NCBI GenBank assembly: GCA_015852425.1
Contig: JAAAIG010000045.1
Span: forward strand, 18,515-78,515
From: Gryganskiella cystojenkinii
Lineage: Eukaryota; Mortierellomycota; Mortierellomycetes; Mortierellales; Mortierellaceae
DNA length: 60,001 nt
Direction: 5' to 3'
Part shown: piece by piece, positions 32,096 to 41,177 of the stretch
Position numbering within the stretch: the stretch's first letter is position 1
How the letters are laid out: every line of letters begins with the position of its first letter
Notes under the pieces: model-generated
What the model saw: only the letters and a program-made list of their open reading frames with translations
The model's database searches: none
Told to the model about the DNA's origin: nothing
Made by a program: the position numbers and the translations under genes

Positions 32096-32283
32096 TCCAG
32101 CATCTTCTTTTATATCTTTTCTTTCATTTACTTGTAACAACACCATTTTGCTTTGTTTTTTTTATTTGCGAATGACACACCTTTGTTGGAAAAAATAAAA
32201 TCACAATCAAACCTTTTTTATGTGCGGATCAAATTCGGATACTTCCTCGCTTTATTATTCTTGCACTTTTTGCCAGAAACAGC

Positions 32284-32292
32284 TATTCAATC
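32284..32292. repeat. 9-bp flanking direct repeat (left target-site duplication)
   Basis: TATTCAATC here matches exactly 33171-33179 on the far side of the fold-back element. A 9-bp duplication is characteristic of Mutator-like transposition. Confidence 0.7.
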
Positions 32293-32456
32293 AGAGACAT
32301 CAACTCCCCAACTTCTCGTCAAAACAAACGTGGCTAAACTTTTTTTTTTCAGTGTTTACACTGAAAAAATGGCCACAAAAAAATTACACCAGAGTGTAAA
32401 CAAATAGGCAGGTAAAAGTTGTTCAACTTATTAAAACAGTTGTTTGACAGCCAAAA

Positions 32457-32627
32457 AAGTTGTTCGACTGGAAAAAAAAGTTGTTCGACTGAAAAAAAAG
32501 TTGTACGACTGAAAAAAAAAAGTTGTACGACTGAAAAAAAAAAGTTGTTCGACTGAAAAAAAAAGTTGTACGACTGAAAAAAAAAAAGTTGTTCGACTGA
32601 AAAAAAAAGTTGTTCGACTGAAAAATT
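32457..32627. repeat. Left-arm tandem array of ~20-bp units
   Basis: About eight copies of AGTTGT(T/A)CGACTG are separated by A-runs of 6-9 bases. The same unit is found inverted in the right arm, so transcripts would form a long imperfect hairpin. The phenylalanine/glutamine-repeat frames that read across it are products of the repeat, not genes. Confidence 0.85.
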
Positions 32628-32847
32628 AAACTGATCCGCTCAAAAGGAGAGATTTCCCCCAATAAAACAGTGAGAGACCATTGGCTGTGAACGTACATAT
32701 GCATGCATGACCCTTGAGCCAGCAACGTAACGATAGAGCTGGAACGTGCCTGTCTGCATGGCGTGTATTCTGCGGGTAACTTTTTTGAAAATCGAGCAAC
32801 TTTTTTGAAAAGTTGAACGACTGACTGTTGCAGGAAATCTTAATTTT

Positions 32848-32990
32848 TCAGTCAAACAACTTTTATTTTCAGTCGAACAACTTTTTTTTTCAGTCGAACA
32901 ACTTTTTTTTTTCAGTCGTACAACTTTTTTTTTTCAGTCGTACAACTTTTTTTTCAGTCGAGCAACTTTTTTTTCCAGTTGAACAACTTT
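32848..32990. repeat. Right-arm inverted tandem array
   Basis: About seven copies of CAGTCG(A/T)ACAACT plus a T-run form the inverted counterpart of the left-arm array. Single-base variants between units (TTCG/TACG/AGCG) are partly shared between arms, which suggests common descent with some divergence. Confidence 0.85.
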
Positions 32991-33170
32991 TTTGGCTGTC
33001 AAACAACTGTTTTAATAAGTTGAACAACTTTTACCTGCCTATTTGTTTACACTCTGGTGTAATTTTTTTGTGCAGTGTACAGTAAACACTGAAAAAAAAG
33101 TTGAGCCACTTTTGTTGGTGCAACCATGAGAACAACTTTTTGACGAGAATTTGAGGAGTTGATGTCGCTG

Positions 33171-33179
33171 TATTCAATC
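33171..33179. repeat. 9-bp flanking direct repeat (right target-site duplication)
   Basis: TATTCAATC is identical to the left flank at 32284-32292. One extra G (33170) separates it from the mirrored end of the element. Confidence 0.7.
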
Positions 33180-33212
33180 CAGTTCAAATCTCTAACAATA
33201 GGCCTTTCGAGT

Positions 33213-33422
33213 AATTCGAGGAGGGCATCGCACCCGAACCCTTAGTGATGAAGATCAAGGGACAATCGATTGAGCTGTCCGCTTCCGCCGTGGTCGTGGC
33301 GCAATTGTATGAGGTCCTAATGACGAAGACCGCGATAAGGACGCGAAAAGGCACCAAAGAGATAAGTCCCGTCCAAAGTCGGATTTCGAGAAGGTCCAGA
33401 ACCCCCCCTCTTTTATTTTAGC
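33213..33422 (+). pseudogene. Coding-like relic, family unknown
   Basis: A stretch of about 70 codons without a stop reads EEGIAPEPLVMKIKGQSIEL followed by ASAVVVAQLYEVLMTKTAIR and a basic end, closing with a stop near 33420. Stops lie immediately upstream. Its codon pattern looks protein-coding, but no start or partner exon is visible. It lies just outside the fold-back element, so it may be what is left of a gene damaged by the insertion. The rest of 33423-33512 is T-rich 3' flank of the F-box gene. Confidence 0.35.
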
Positions 33423-33512
33423 CATCACTTTGACCTGTTTTCTTTTTTATTTTTATTTTTGAAAGACTCTTTGAATCTGTGTGCGTTTTTTTTTCTTTCT
33501 CGCCAACTATTC

Positions 33513-35699
33513 TCACCACTTTCGACTGTGCAGATCATAAGCAACCAACCTCTCCAAAGTGAACCTTTTCCTTAAAATGATGGACCGGATCGGCTTTTTC
33601 CAGGACAATGATGACTTCTTTCCTACTTTTGCAGTCGAAGAAGGGTTGTTCACCTGCTCCTGCTCTTGTTCCCGCTGCTGCTCTACTAAAATTGCTTCAT
33701 CTAGCCAACGCTGAAGTTGACCCGTGTAAGGTTTCGACTCGGTTTCATATCTTCCAATATCGAGCATTCTCAATTTAGGCCAGTTGTGGACCATCCAAAA
33801 AATATCCTTCTTAGCCAAGAACGTCTTTCGGAGGTGAACCGGGGGCTTTGACTCGTAAATATTGTCGATGACTTCTCGTCGTGGTTTCTGACCTTGTTTT
33901 TGTTGTTGCCTTCCTCCCGAACGTTGCTCTGGAGCTGCAGAAATTATGTCAGCGTCATCATCGCCGTGTCGGTGTTCGCCCCAGTTCGGATCCCAGACGA
34001 CATCTGAATTGTTCCGCGCATAACCGTTTAACTCGCCCCACTCAAACGTCATGGCAAAATGTTCCAATCGTTTGAGGGTCCCGAGCTGATGAAATCCCGA
34101 GTTCTCGAGATCACAGGGATATTCCATCCCATGCTGGATATCCAAGACCACCAGTCGCTCCAGTCTCGAGAGTTGCTCAAAAAGAACATTACAAGTCTGA
34201 AAGAGATTGCCTCGTTTTTTGGAATAGCTCGCGCCGCGCGGAGTTTGGATGGATGTCATGGAAAGAGACAGGTACTCGAGATCAAGACAGGACCAGAATC
34301 GTTCCTTGGAGAGGCGTTGGATCGGAATTGGTGGCGCAAAGTCTGCCTGGGGCACAGGCCCTGAGACAGTTGACGAAGCGGTCATGATTTCGTCTTCGGT
34401 ATCATTATTATCGTCATCATCTTCATCACCACTACCATCACTATCATCCCCTGTATCGTCGCCGTTACCGTCACTGAGTTCTTCCAACCAGTCTTGGGGG
34501 CTGATGTGGCTTCTCCAGGCGTCGATGACGCGGAGGGTTTTGCACCGTTCCAAGAACTGCTGTAAACCCGCCTCAGATAGGTACGAACTCCGATTGCGAA
34601 TGTTGCCAGGGATAAAGATTTTCTCCAGGACAGTCAGAGTGACCATCGTATGATCGTGAAGGATGCTCATCCAAACATCCATAGTCTTGAGTTTATGCGC
34701 CACGGGTGAGACGAGATCGCGGACAAGGAGGGCGATGGTCGAAGTCGGCTCGACCTTGTTGAAATATGGGTGATAAAAGAACCCGTAATGTGTTAGGTTT
34801 CTGCAGCTCATTGTGATGTCCCTTGCAAACTTTTGACTGTTGGTCATTATCGACGACGACGATGAGGATGATGATGATGATGAACTGGTTCCAGTCGAGC
34901 TGTCTGATGCGAGAGTTTGGTACTGGTCCAGGGTTTCCGAGATGTTTGACAACAATAGACGAAGACCTTCGAGGGCAGGGAACTGCGTGACAATGTTGGC
35001 CGCTTGTTGGGCCGTGAGTCGGACCGTGTACAGGTCCAACATTCTAAGAGTTGAGTGATGGGGACCTTGCACGATGACGCCTGGTGGCGGAGGCATAAGA
35101 GTTGGAGAGAGGGATTTTGATGCTGATGTAGATGCTGGCGTTGTCGTTGTTTCTGCTGTTGTCATCGAAACAGTGATGATAACTTCTTTGAGCTGTGGTG
35201 CGCACTCTCGAATAAGATCCATAGAGATAACGACTAGGGTGTTGTCCTTTACTTCGTCGTCATCGGTTCTGAATGAAGGATCGATGGAAAGCAAGGTCAG
35301 AAGAGGGACGGTGGCGACGACGCGTTTCAGGACCTCTTTAATTTCATGTCGAGCGCGGATATAGAAGGATCGTAAACGTTTCGCTCGGGGGATGGCCTCG
35401 ATGAGTTGATCGATCGCGAGTTCTCGTTCGCCTTTGTATCTGGAGGGTGCCCAGTAAAGGGTGTGGATGTGTTCAATGTTCTTTAGGGTATAGAGCCATT
35501 GAGGCTGTAACGTTTTTTCAAGGATGTTGGCACGGTAGTGAGTGCTACCAATGCGGACGGTGTGCCAGCGGACAGGGGATGCACAGTCGAACCAAAAGTG
35601 GTTGACACAGAGGGAGGCAACGAGGGCGTCATGGTCGCCCTGGAGATTGGACAAGATGCGTTCGAGGATGAGTGGGATCTCTAGGGGAGAGAGATGCAT
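33513..35699 (-). CDS. F-box/LRR-like protein, 728 aa
   Basis: A single-exon gene from the ATG at 35699-35697. The N terminus PLEIPLILERILSNLQ ... SLCVNHFWFDCASPVRWHTV is an F-box-like motif (helical LP.E.l..I, then CkvC..W). The remainder is a degenerate leucine-rich repeat array (repeated L..L.I/L.I.. segments such as LRMLDLYTVRLTAQQA and LEYLSLSMTSIQTPRG). It is interrupted by a Ser run near residue 270 and an Asp/Glu/Gly-rich acidic insert near residue 420. F-box proteins of this type bind Skp1 and present substrates to SCF ubiquitin ligases; the substrate cannot be told from sequence. Such genes are highly expanded in early-diverging fungi. It is divergently arranged with the F-box gene at 36378. 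Confidence 0.85.
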   Translation of the reverse strand: MHLSPLEIPLILERILSNLQGDHDALVASLCVNHFWFDCASPVRWHTVRIGSTHYRANILEKTLQPQWLYTLKNIEHIHTLYWAPSRYKGERELAIDQLIEAIPRAKRLRSFYIRARHEIKEVLKRVVATVPLLTLLSIDPSFRTDDDEVKDNTLVVISMDLIRECAPQLKEVIITVSMTTAETTTTPASTSASKSLSPTLMPPPPGVIVQGPHHSTLRMLDLYTVRLTAQQAANIVTQFPALEGLRLLLSNISETLDQYQTLASDSSTGTSSSSSSSSSSSSIMTNSQKFARDITMSCRNLTHYGFFYHPYFNKVEPTSTIALLVRDLVSPVAHKLKTMDVWMSILHDHTMVTLTVLEKIFIPGNIRNRSSYLSEAGLQQFLERCKTLRVIDAWRSHISPQDWLEELSDGNGDDTGDDSDGSGDEDDDDNNDTEDEIMTASSTVSGPVPQADFAPPIPIQRLSKERFWSCLDLEYLSLSMTSIQTPRGASYSKKRGNLFQTCNVLFEQLSRLERLVVLDIQHGMEYPCDLENSGFHQLGTLKRLEHFAMTFEWGELNGYARNNSDVVWDPNWGEHRHGDDDADIISAAPEQRSGGRQQQKQGQKPRREVIDNIYESKPPVHLRKTFLAKKDIFWMVHNWPKLRMLDIGRYETESKPYTGQLQRWLDEAILVEQQREQEQEQVNNPSSTAKVGKKSSLSWKKPIRSIILRKRFTLERLVAYDLHSRKW

Positions 35700-36041
35700 T
35701 GCAAGTAGTCGGTAGCGGTGCTCGTAAGGAATGAGAATGGATTTGTTGGAATGAAAAGAGAGGAGGGTGAAGGAGGAATGAGATTGGAGACGGAGATGGA
35801 GATAGAAGGGACGAAGGACAGAAGAAGGGAACCGTGATAAAAAAAGAGTCTAAAATTTTAACTCTGGAGAACCATCAAAACGCGGCGCGTTTTTCGTCTT
35901 TGCCGCCACCTACAGTGCACATCACCTAGTCCCAGCCAAATTTTTGATTTTTCTGTTCTTGTTACCCCGTCCCTGGGTCTGTCTCGGATTGCAGGTTCTT
36001 TGGGTACATTTCGTGGCCACTGGTGTAGGAACCCCAGTATA
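35700..36041. promoter_or_regulatory. Upstream region of the 728-aa F-box gene
   Basis: The DNA immediately 5' of the minus-strand ATG is GA-rich (35740-35840). No TATA box is obvious and nothing else was found. Confidence 0.4.
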
Positions 36042-36265
36042 AGGAAGCTTGTAACAAACAGCTTTTTGAACAACTCGCCAAATTGAAACGACTGGAGGAG
36101 TTGTACCTCTGTGGATTCGGAGACACGTACGATGTGGGTCTGGATCCAAGAACTCCTTTAGGTTTGGGACAGGATTCACAATGGTTCGGGGGTGAACACA
36201 CAAATCGGCAGCGTATCCACGAAAAAGTTGTGGGTCTGTTGTTGTTGGAGATCTGTCGAGTTGCT
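36042..36265 (+). pseudogene. 3' fragment of an F-box gene (relic of a duplicated copy)
   Basis: Starting at about 36042 the plus strand reads KEACNKQLFEQLAKLKRLEE and then LYLCGFGDTYDVGLDPRTPL, followed by a GEHT..RIHEKVVGLLLLEI end. This aligns segment by segment with the C terminus of the F-box protein encoded just downstream (NNQVFDQLTQMKEL, YLC, YGLDPRVPL, GEYTQRLWMHPVGKRLLEI). There is no start codon or N-terminal part. It is the remnant of a tandem duplicate whose 5' part has been lost. Confidence 0.75.
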
Positions 36266-36377
36266 TCTGGCGGTGCCTCCTTTTCCATTAGTTCTCGACT
36301 TAAACCCATCCTCATTTCCCTTTCTTGACCCCTCGACATTCATTCATCTCCACCCCATTCTCTCATTCTCTCACGAA

Positions 36378-38009
36378 ATGGACTTTCTCGAGATTCGACT
36401 CTCTGTCGGCCGCTTTCTCTCCAACGTCGACCTGGCTGCATGTGTTCAAGTCTCCAAGCTCTGGAACGAGTCTTTCACCCCATTCCTCTACTATGAAGTC
36501 ACGGTCGACAACTACACCTACACTCCCAATTGGCCCTCGCTCGAACGATACCTTGACCATGTTCGCCACTTGGTCGTCCACAGGATCGACTCTTTCTGCC
36601 ATCGCGAACTTCTCCTACGCTGTCGACTCCTCAAACGACACGACTTTCAAACCCCTCTTGTGCATGGACGCGACGAAAACCACTGCTTTGCCGTGGCTTT
36701 ACTCGAAAGGAACCCTGAGCTGAGGACAGTCGAGTTTAAAGTGCCAACATATGTACCAAGTTCTCCGCGTGACGGAAACAACGACGACCCACCCTGTCTA
36801 ATAGAAACACTCATCCGCTGTTGTCCGCTAGTCACGGACCTGGGTCTTTTGTACATCTCCCTGAATGACCAACTGCTCTGGAGACGGACTGTTGACGGAC
36901 TCGGATGTCGGTTGACCCGGCTTCAGGTGTACTGGACTCGACCTGTGGCCCAAACTAATGGCTGGGGAACAGCAACTGACGCAAATGAGCAAGCGGCCCT
37001 AGGGCAACCAGTGTTTCCAGTTTTACAACACCTCATCGTCACCAGTCCATATTGTCAAGATCTATCTTGGGAGGACCAACTCTTAGTCTTTGAACGGTCT
37101 CCAAAACTCGAGTCCATCTCTTGGCTCTTTGATCTCGAACCAAGAGCAGCTGGGGCGACGGAGGCCTCGGACAATTTCCTGGAGACGTTCTCGCTTCTTT
37201 TAGAAAACCGGACCTGGCCAAGACTAGACTCGATCAGGCTCTCGAGCCATTGCCCTCGACCGGCCAGGACCGTCAAGGTCGATGATGCGCTCGTTGCTCG
37301 GCTACTGAACAGTTGTCCGAACGGGCTTCGGGAACTGGCCCTGTGGCACTCAGGAAATGGAACAGAATCTAGATCGAAGACCTGGAAAGCGCTTCGTCGT
37401 CATTTCGACACTTTACAGTACTTGAAATTATCTTCAACCATTTTCAGTTGGTGGATTCAAGAGATCTTGTCCTCGTGTCCTCGACTGCAAGAATTTCATG
37501 GTGGGACCCTGTTTGCGTACGATCTTGTCAAAGGGTATGGGGCCGAGGGTCAGCGAGAATCGGTCGTGTCGATAGAGCGCCGTATCGCCGCCTCCCAGCG
37601 AAGAAAAATACAAGAACAATCTGTTGACGACGAAGAGGAGCATGAAGAGGTCCTCAAGGAATTGATCGAGGATGAGGAAGCTTGCTTTGCATCCCGACTG
37701 GCTCCACGCCCCTGGGTCTGTAAGCGACTTCAGGTCCTGAAGATCAGTCTTCTGAAAATGTGTGAGGAGGGAGCCAATAATCAAGTCTTTGACCAGCTGA
37801 CGCAGATGAAGGAACTGAGGGTGATTTATTTGTGTCAATCGAACAAACGACCTCACTATGGGCTCGATCCAAGGGTCCCGCTCAGGATCCCGACGGACGC
37901 AAATGCCTTTCGAGGTGAATACACCCAGAGACTTTGGATGCATCCTGTGGGGAAACGGTTATTGGAGATCTGGCCAGCGTTGACAAGTTGTAGGTTTCAT
38001 ATGGCGTAG
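36378..38009 (+). CDS. F-box-like protein, 543 aa
   Basis: The ATG at 36378 (ACGAAATGGAC) opens MDFLEIRLSVGRFLSNVDLA, an F-box helix, followed by ACVQVSKLWNESFTPFLYYEV, the usual C-V-S-K-x-W segment. The frame is open further upstream (to 36192), but that stretch belongs to the relic of a neighbouring copy, so the internal ATG is preferred. Weak LRR-like spacing continues through the body (LRELALWHSGNGTE, LQYLKLSSTIFSWW, LQVLKISLLK). An acidic Glu-rich insert lies near residue 430. The C terminus carries GLDPRVPL..P....F.GEY..R..M, shared with the upstream relic and marking a local subfamily. It is predicted to act as an SCF substrate adaptor; the substrate is unknown. Confidence 0.85.
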   Translation: MDFLEIRLSVGRFLSNVDLAACVQVSKLWNESFTPFLYYEVTVDNYTYTPNWPSLERYLDHVRHLVVHRIDSFCHRELLLRCRLLKRHDFQTPLVHGRDENHCFAVALLERNPELRTVEFKVPTYVPSSPRDGNNDDPPCLIETLIRCCPLVTDLGLLYISLNDQLLWRRTVDGLGCRLTRLQVYWTRPVAQTNGWGTATDANEQAALGQPVFPVLQHLIVTSPYCQDLSWEDQLLVFERSPKLESISWLFDLEPRAAGATEASDNFLETFSLLLENRTWPRLDSIRLSSHCPRPARTVKVDDALVARLLNSCPNGLRELALWHSGNGTESRSKTWKALRRHFDTLQYLKLSSTIFSWWIQEILSSCPRLQEFHGGTLFAYDLVKGYGAEGQRESVVSIERRIAASQRRKIQEQSVDDEEEHEEVLKELIEDEEACFASRLAPRPWVCKRLQVLKISLLKMCEEGANNQVFDQLTQMKELRVIYLCQSNKRPHYGLDPRVPLRIPTDANAFRGEYTQRLWMHPVGKRLLEIWPALTSCRFHMA

Positions 38010-38241
38010 AAAAAGAGAAGAAATCATAAAGGTCCCACATTTTGTGTGTCAATTGGTCATATTATTAATGCAACTTTTTTTTTTATTTACAAAAGACTGT
38101 CAGGTGGAAAAAAAGTGAAAACTGTCGTCAAAGGTTGAGAGAACGGGTAAAGTGGATTATTGCCACGTATGAGTGAGTAGTAAGGCTAAAAAAGAGTAAA
38201 GTACAATTTTTTTTGGCTTGAGAAAACGCTGTACGGTGGAT

Positions 38242-40464
38242 TTAGTCGACCTCTTCGATAGTGGGCTCATCCGAACCGGCACCAGGGAAGCCACCGGGAG
38301 CACCACCGCCAGGAGCACCGCCCATGGGAGGACCACCGGCACCACCGTAGAGCTTCATCATGATAGGGTTCGAGATCTCCTCGAGGTGCTTCTGCTTGGC
38401 ATCGAACTCCTCCTTGTCGGCTTCCTGGTTATGGTCCAACCAGGTAATGACTTCTTGGCAAGCATCCTCGAGCTTCTTCTTGTCCGCAGCATCAAGCTTG
38501 CCTCCGACCTTCTCGTCGTTCAAGGAGTTCTTGATGTTGAACGCAAAGGACTCGAGACCGTTCTTAGCCTGGATACGGGCCGTTGCGATATCATCCTCAG
38601 CCTTGTACTTCTCGGCCTCTGAGACCATGCGCTCAATCTCCTCCTTGGAGAGACGACCCTTATCGTTAGTGATCGTGATCTTGTTGGTTCGACCGGTCGA
38701 CTTGTCAGCAGCAGAGACGTTCAAGATACCGTTGGCATCGATGTCAAAGACGACCTCGATCTGGGGAACACCACGGGGTGAGGGTGGGATGCCAGTCAAC
38801 TCGAACTTGCCGAGCAAGTTGTTGTCCTTGGTACGGGCACGCTCACCCTCAAAGACTTGAATCAAAACACCGGGCTGGTTATCGGCGTATGTGGAGAAGG
38901 TCTCGGACTTCTTAGTAGGTACGGTAGTGTTACGCTTGATGAGAGCAGTCATGACACCTCCGGCAGTCTCAATTCCGAGAGAGAGAGGCGCGACATCGAG
39001 CAAGAGTAGACCCTGGGTCTTGTCCGAGGTATCACCGGTCAAGATGGCGGCCTGGACTGCGGCACCATAAGCAACGGCCTCATCGGGGTTGATGGACTTG
39101 TTGGGCTCCTTGCCATTGAAGAAATCCGATACCATCTTCTGGATCTTGGGAATACGGGTCGAGCCGCCGACGAGGACAATCTCGTCGACCTGACCCTTGT
39201 CAATCTTAGAATCGCGAAGGACTTTCTCGACGGGCTCCATGGTGTTTCGGAAGAGATCTTGATTCAACTCCTCGAAACGCGCACGGGTCAAAGAGGTGTA
39301 GAAATCAATACCTTCAAAGAGGGAATCAATCTCGATCGAGGTCTGAGCCGAGGACGACAAGGAACGCTTAGCACGTTCACAGGCGGTACGGAGACGACGA
39401 AGAGCACGAGGGTTACCGGAGAGATCCTTCTTGTACTTGCGCTTGAATTCTTGCGAGAAATGGGTGACGAGTCTGTTGTCGAAATCCTCGCCTCCCAAGT
39501 GGGTGTCACCGGCTGTGGCCTTGACCTCAAAGATACCATCCTCGATCGTGAGGAGTGAGACATCAAACGTACCACCACCGAGATCGAAAATCAAGACGTT
39601 CTTCTCACCGACGGCCTTCTTGTCGAGGCCATAAGCGATCGCAGCAGCAGTGGGCTCATTGATAATACGAAGGACGTTCAAACCGGCAATCATACCAGCA
39701 TCCTTGGTGGCCTGACGTTGCGAGTCATTGAAATAGGCTGGAACAGTGATGACAGCATCCGTGACGGGATCACCGAGGTACGAATCCGCGGTCTCCTTCA
39801 TCTTGATCAAGACCATGGAAGAGATCTCCTCGGGAGTGAATTCCTTCTTTTCACCCTTGTATTCAACCTGGAGGTAGGGCTTGGTTCCCTTGTCGATGAC
39901 CTTGAAGGGCCAGTGCTTCATATCGGATTGGACGTCCTTATCATCGAAACGACGACCGATTAGGCGTTTGGCGTCAAAGACAGTGTTGACGGGGTTCATC
40001 GCGACCTGGTTCTTGGCTGCATCTCCAATGAGACGCTCCGTGTCTGTGAAGGCGACATAGGAAGGAGTGGTACGGTTACCCTGGTCGTTGGCGATGATTT
40101 CGACTCTGTCGTTCTGCCAGACTGCGACGCAGGAGTATGTGGTTCCGAGATCGATACCGACGGCTATTTTGTGCACGGATAGAGAACAATAACTGATGGT
40201 TAGTAGTCAGTTCACTTGAGAGAAGAGGCACAAAACACGTACCGTACAACCAAGGAAAAAAAAAAAGGAAAAAAGGCCATCACGTCATAATGATTTTCTT
40301 ATAGTATGATGGTAGAGTTGAATGAAAAAATTAGGGTGGAGGAGATGGTCGGAGAAGTACTGACTGACTGTAAAGTCCTTGTTTCTAGAAAAGGTCTTGT
40401 TGTGGGATCTTTAGAGAGATCGTGGGAATNNNNNNNNNNGGGAGGGAGTCTTACCTTTTCCCAT
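38242..40464 (-). CDS. Cytosolic Hsp70 chaperone (Ssa type)
   Basis: The main exon (40163-38242) encodes a complete Hsp70: ATPase domain with [44 protein letters not shown] and [13 protein letters not shown]; substrate-binding domain; Gly/Pro-rich tail ending PTIEEVD, the TPR co-chaperone signal of cytosolic forms. The apparent start MHKIAVG is wrong. A 10-nt exon at 40464-40455 (ATGGGAAAAG, donor GTAAGA) splices over a 291-nt intron to acceptor AAATAG at 40164, giving the canonical [15 protein letters not shown] and 643 residues. The intron contains the N run at 40430-40439. It folds nascent and stress-damaged proteins with Hsp40 partners. A heat-shock element and TATA-like box upstream fit stress induction. 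Confidence 0.97.
40430..40439. other. Run of 10 N (unresolved sequence)
   Basis: Ten ambiguous bases lie inside the first intron of the Hsp70 gene. The true length of the gap is unknown, so the intron length is only apparent. Confidence 0.98.
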
Positions 40465-40571
40465 GGCTGTGATTGTATGTGTAGTTGAAGTACGAGAGGT
40501 GTTCTTGCTTGTCGTTGGTGTTGTTCAGAAAGAAGAGAAAGAGAATTATGCACCGGAGAGAGTGTGTAGTG

Positions 40572-40578
40572 CGTTTAT
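40572..40578 (-). promoter_or_regulatory. TATA-like box of the Hsp70 gene
   Basis: On the minus strand the sequence reads CTATAAACG, about 110 bp upstream of the Hsp70 ATG. That is a plausible distance for a fungal TATA element with a short leader. Confidence 0.5.
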
Positions 40579-40761
40579 AGCTGGGGGTGGGAGAAATAGT
40601 GCGTGGGAAGTGAGAAAAAAAATGAAGTGAAAAAAGAGAGAAGAAACAAAGACGCATGTCATGCAAAACCAGTTTTTATATTGTTGCACTCAGAGTCACG
40701 CTGCGCCCAATCCCCACGCGAGTTTCCACCAGACCTTTCTCGCACGCACTCAGAGCCTCCC

Positions 40762-40774
40762 GAAACTTCCAGAA
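40762..40774. promoter_or_regulatory. Heat-shock element (GAA-nn-TTC-nn-GAA)
   Basis: The sequence GAAACTTCCAGAA is a perfect three-unit heat-shock element, the binding site of trimeric Hsf1. It lies about 300 bp upstream of the Hsp70 start, in the gap before the next gene. Its perfect match and position next to an Hsp70 gene make it credible. Nothing else of note was seen in 40465-41177. Confidence 0.7.
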
Positions 40775-41177
40775 GTAGTCACGTGGAAAGTGAGACTGTT
40801 AATTTTTTGTTTTTGTCCCACAATGTTCTGGCAAGCTCTCGAGACAACTTTGAGTCTCGCATGGCGAAGAAACCTCAGTATCGAGGAGATTTGGAGCCGA
40901 CCCTTCCTCCTCAGTGGTGAAAGATACTAAGTAACTCTTTGATATGGATCACCATGTCCTTGGTGGTAATTCAGAATCGTGTACATAGTAATATGAGAGG
41001 AACGGGCACAACTCGGCTGTTACCACGACATGGCAGCACGAACTCAGCTCAAGCCTTTCCAGAGCGGAGAAAGATAGTTCATCAACAAGGCGATGTTCGG
41101 CAAGATCAACGGTCTTCGAAGCTATAAAACTTTAATTTGGTGGCGTATTATTTTCACCTACGCAATGGTCCCCTCAT

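Larger units (their letters stand above)
32293..33170. mobile_element. Non-autonomous fold-back element (MULE-like MITE), 878 bp
   Basis: Two inverted arms of about 335 bp start with AGAGACATCAACTCC on the left and end with its near reverse complement on the right. A long near-identical block (TTACACCAGAGTGTAAACAAATAGGCAGG on the left, reverse-complemented on the right) sits in both arms. Internal to it each arm carries a tandem array of a ~20-bp unit (AGTTGTTCGACTG plus A-run), about eight units at 32457-32627 and about seven inverted units at 32848-32990. The ~200-bp centre (32630-32840) has no ORF. A perfect 9-bp direct repeat flanks the element. Long terminal inverted repeats with 9-bp target duplications are typical of Mutator-like elements. 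No transposase is encoded, so it would be mobilised in trans. Confidence 0.8.

Noticed and set aside
32423..33085. Open frames rich in FFFQSNNFFF / SRTTFFF repeats
   Set aside because: They are direct read-through of the inverted-repeat array of the fold-back element and occur on both strands.
36192..36377. N-terminal extension of the 543-aa F-box protein
   Set aside because: The extension overlaps the relic of a duplicated copy, starts at ATG in an unrelated frame, and lies before the F-box where family members begin.
38242..40176. Hsp70 start codon giving MHKIAVG
   Set aside because: The acceptor at 40164 and the 10-nt exon at 40464-40455 restore the conserved MGKAVGIDLG start.
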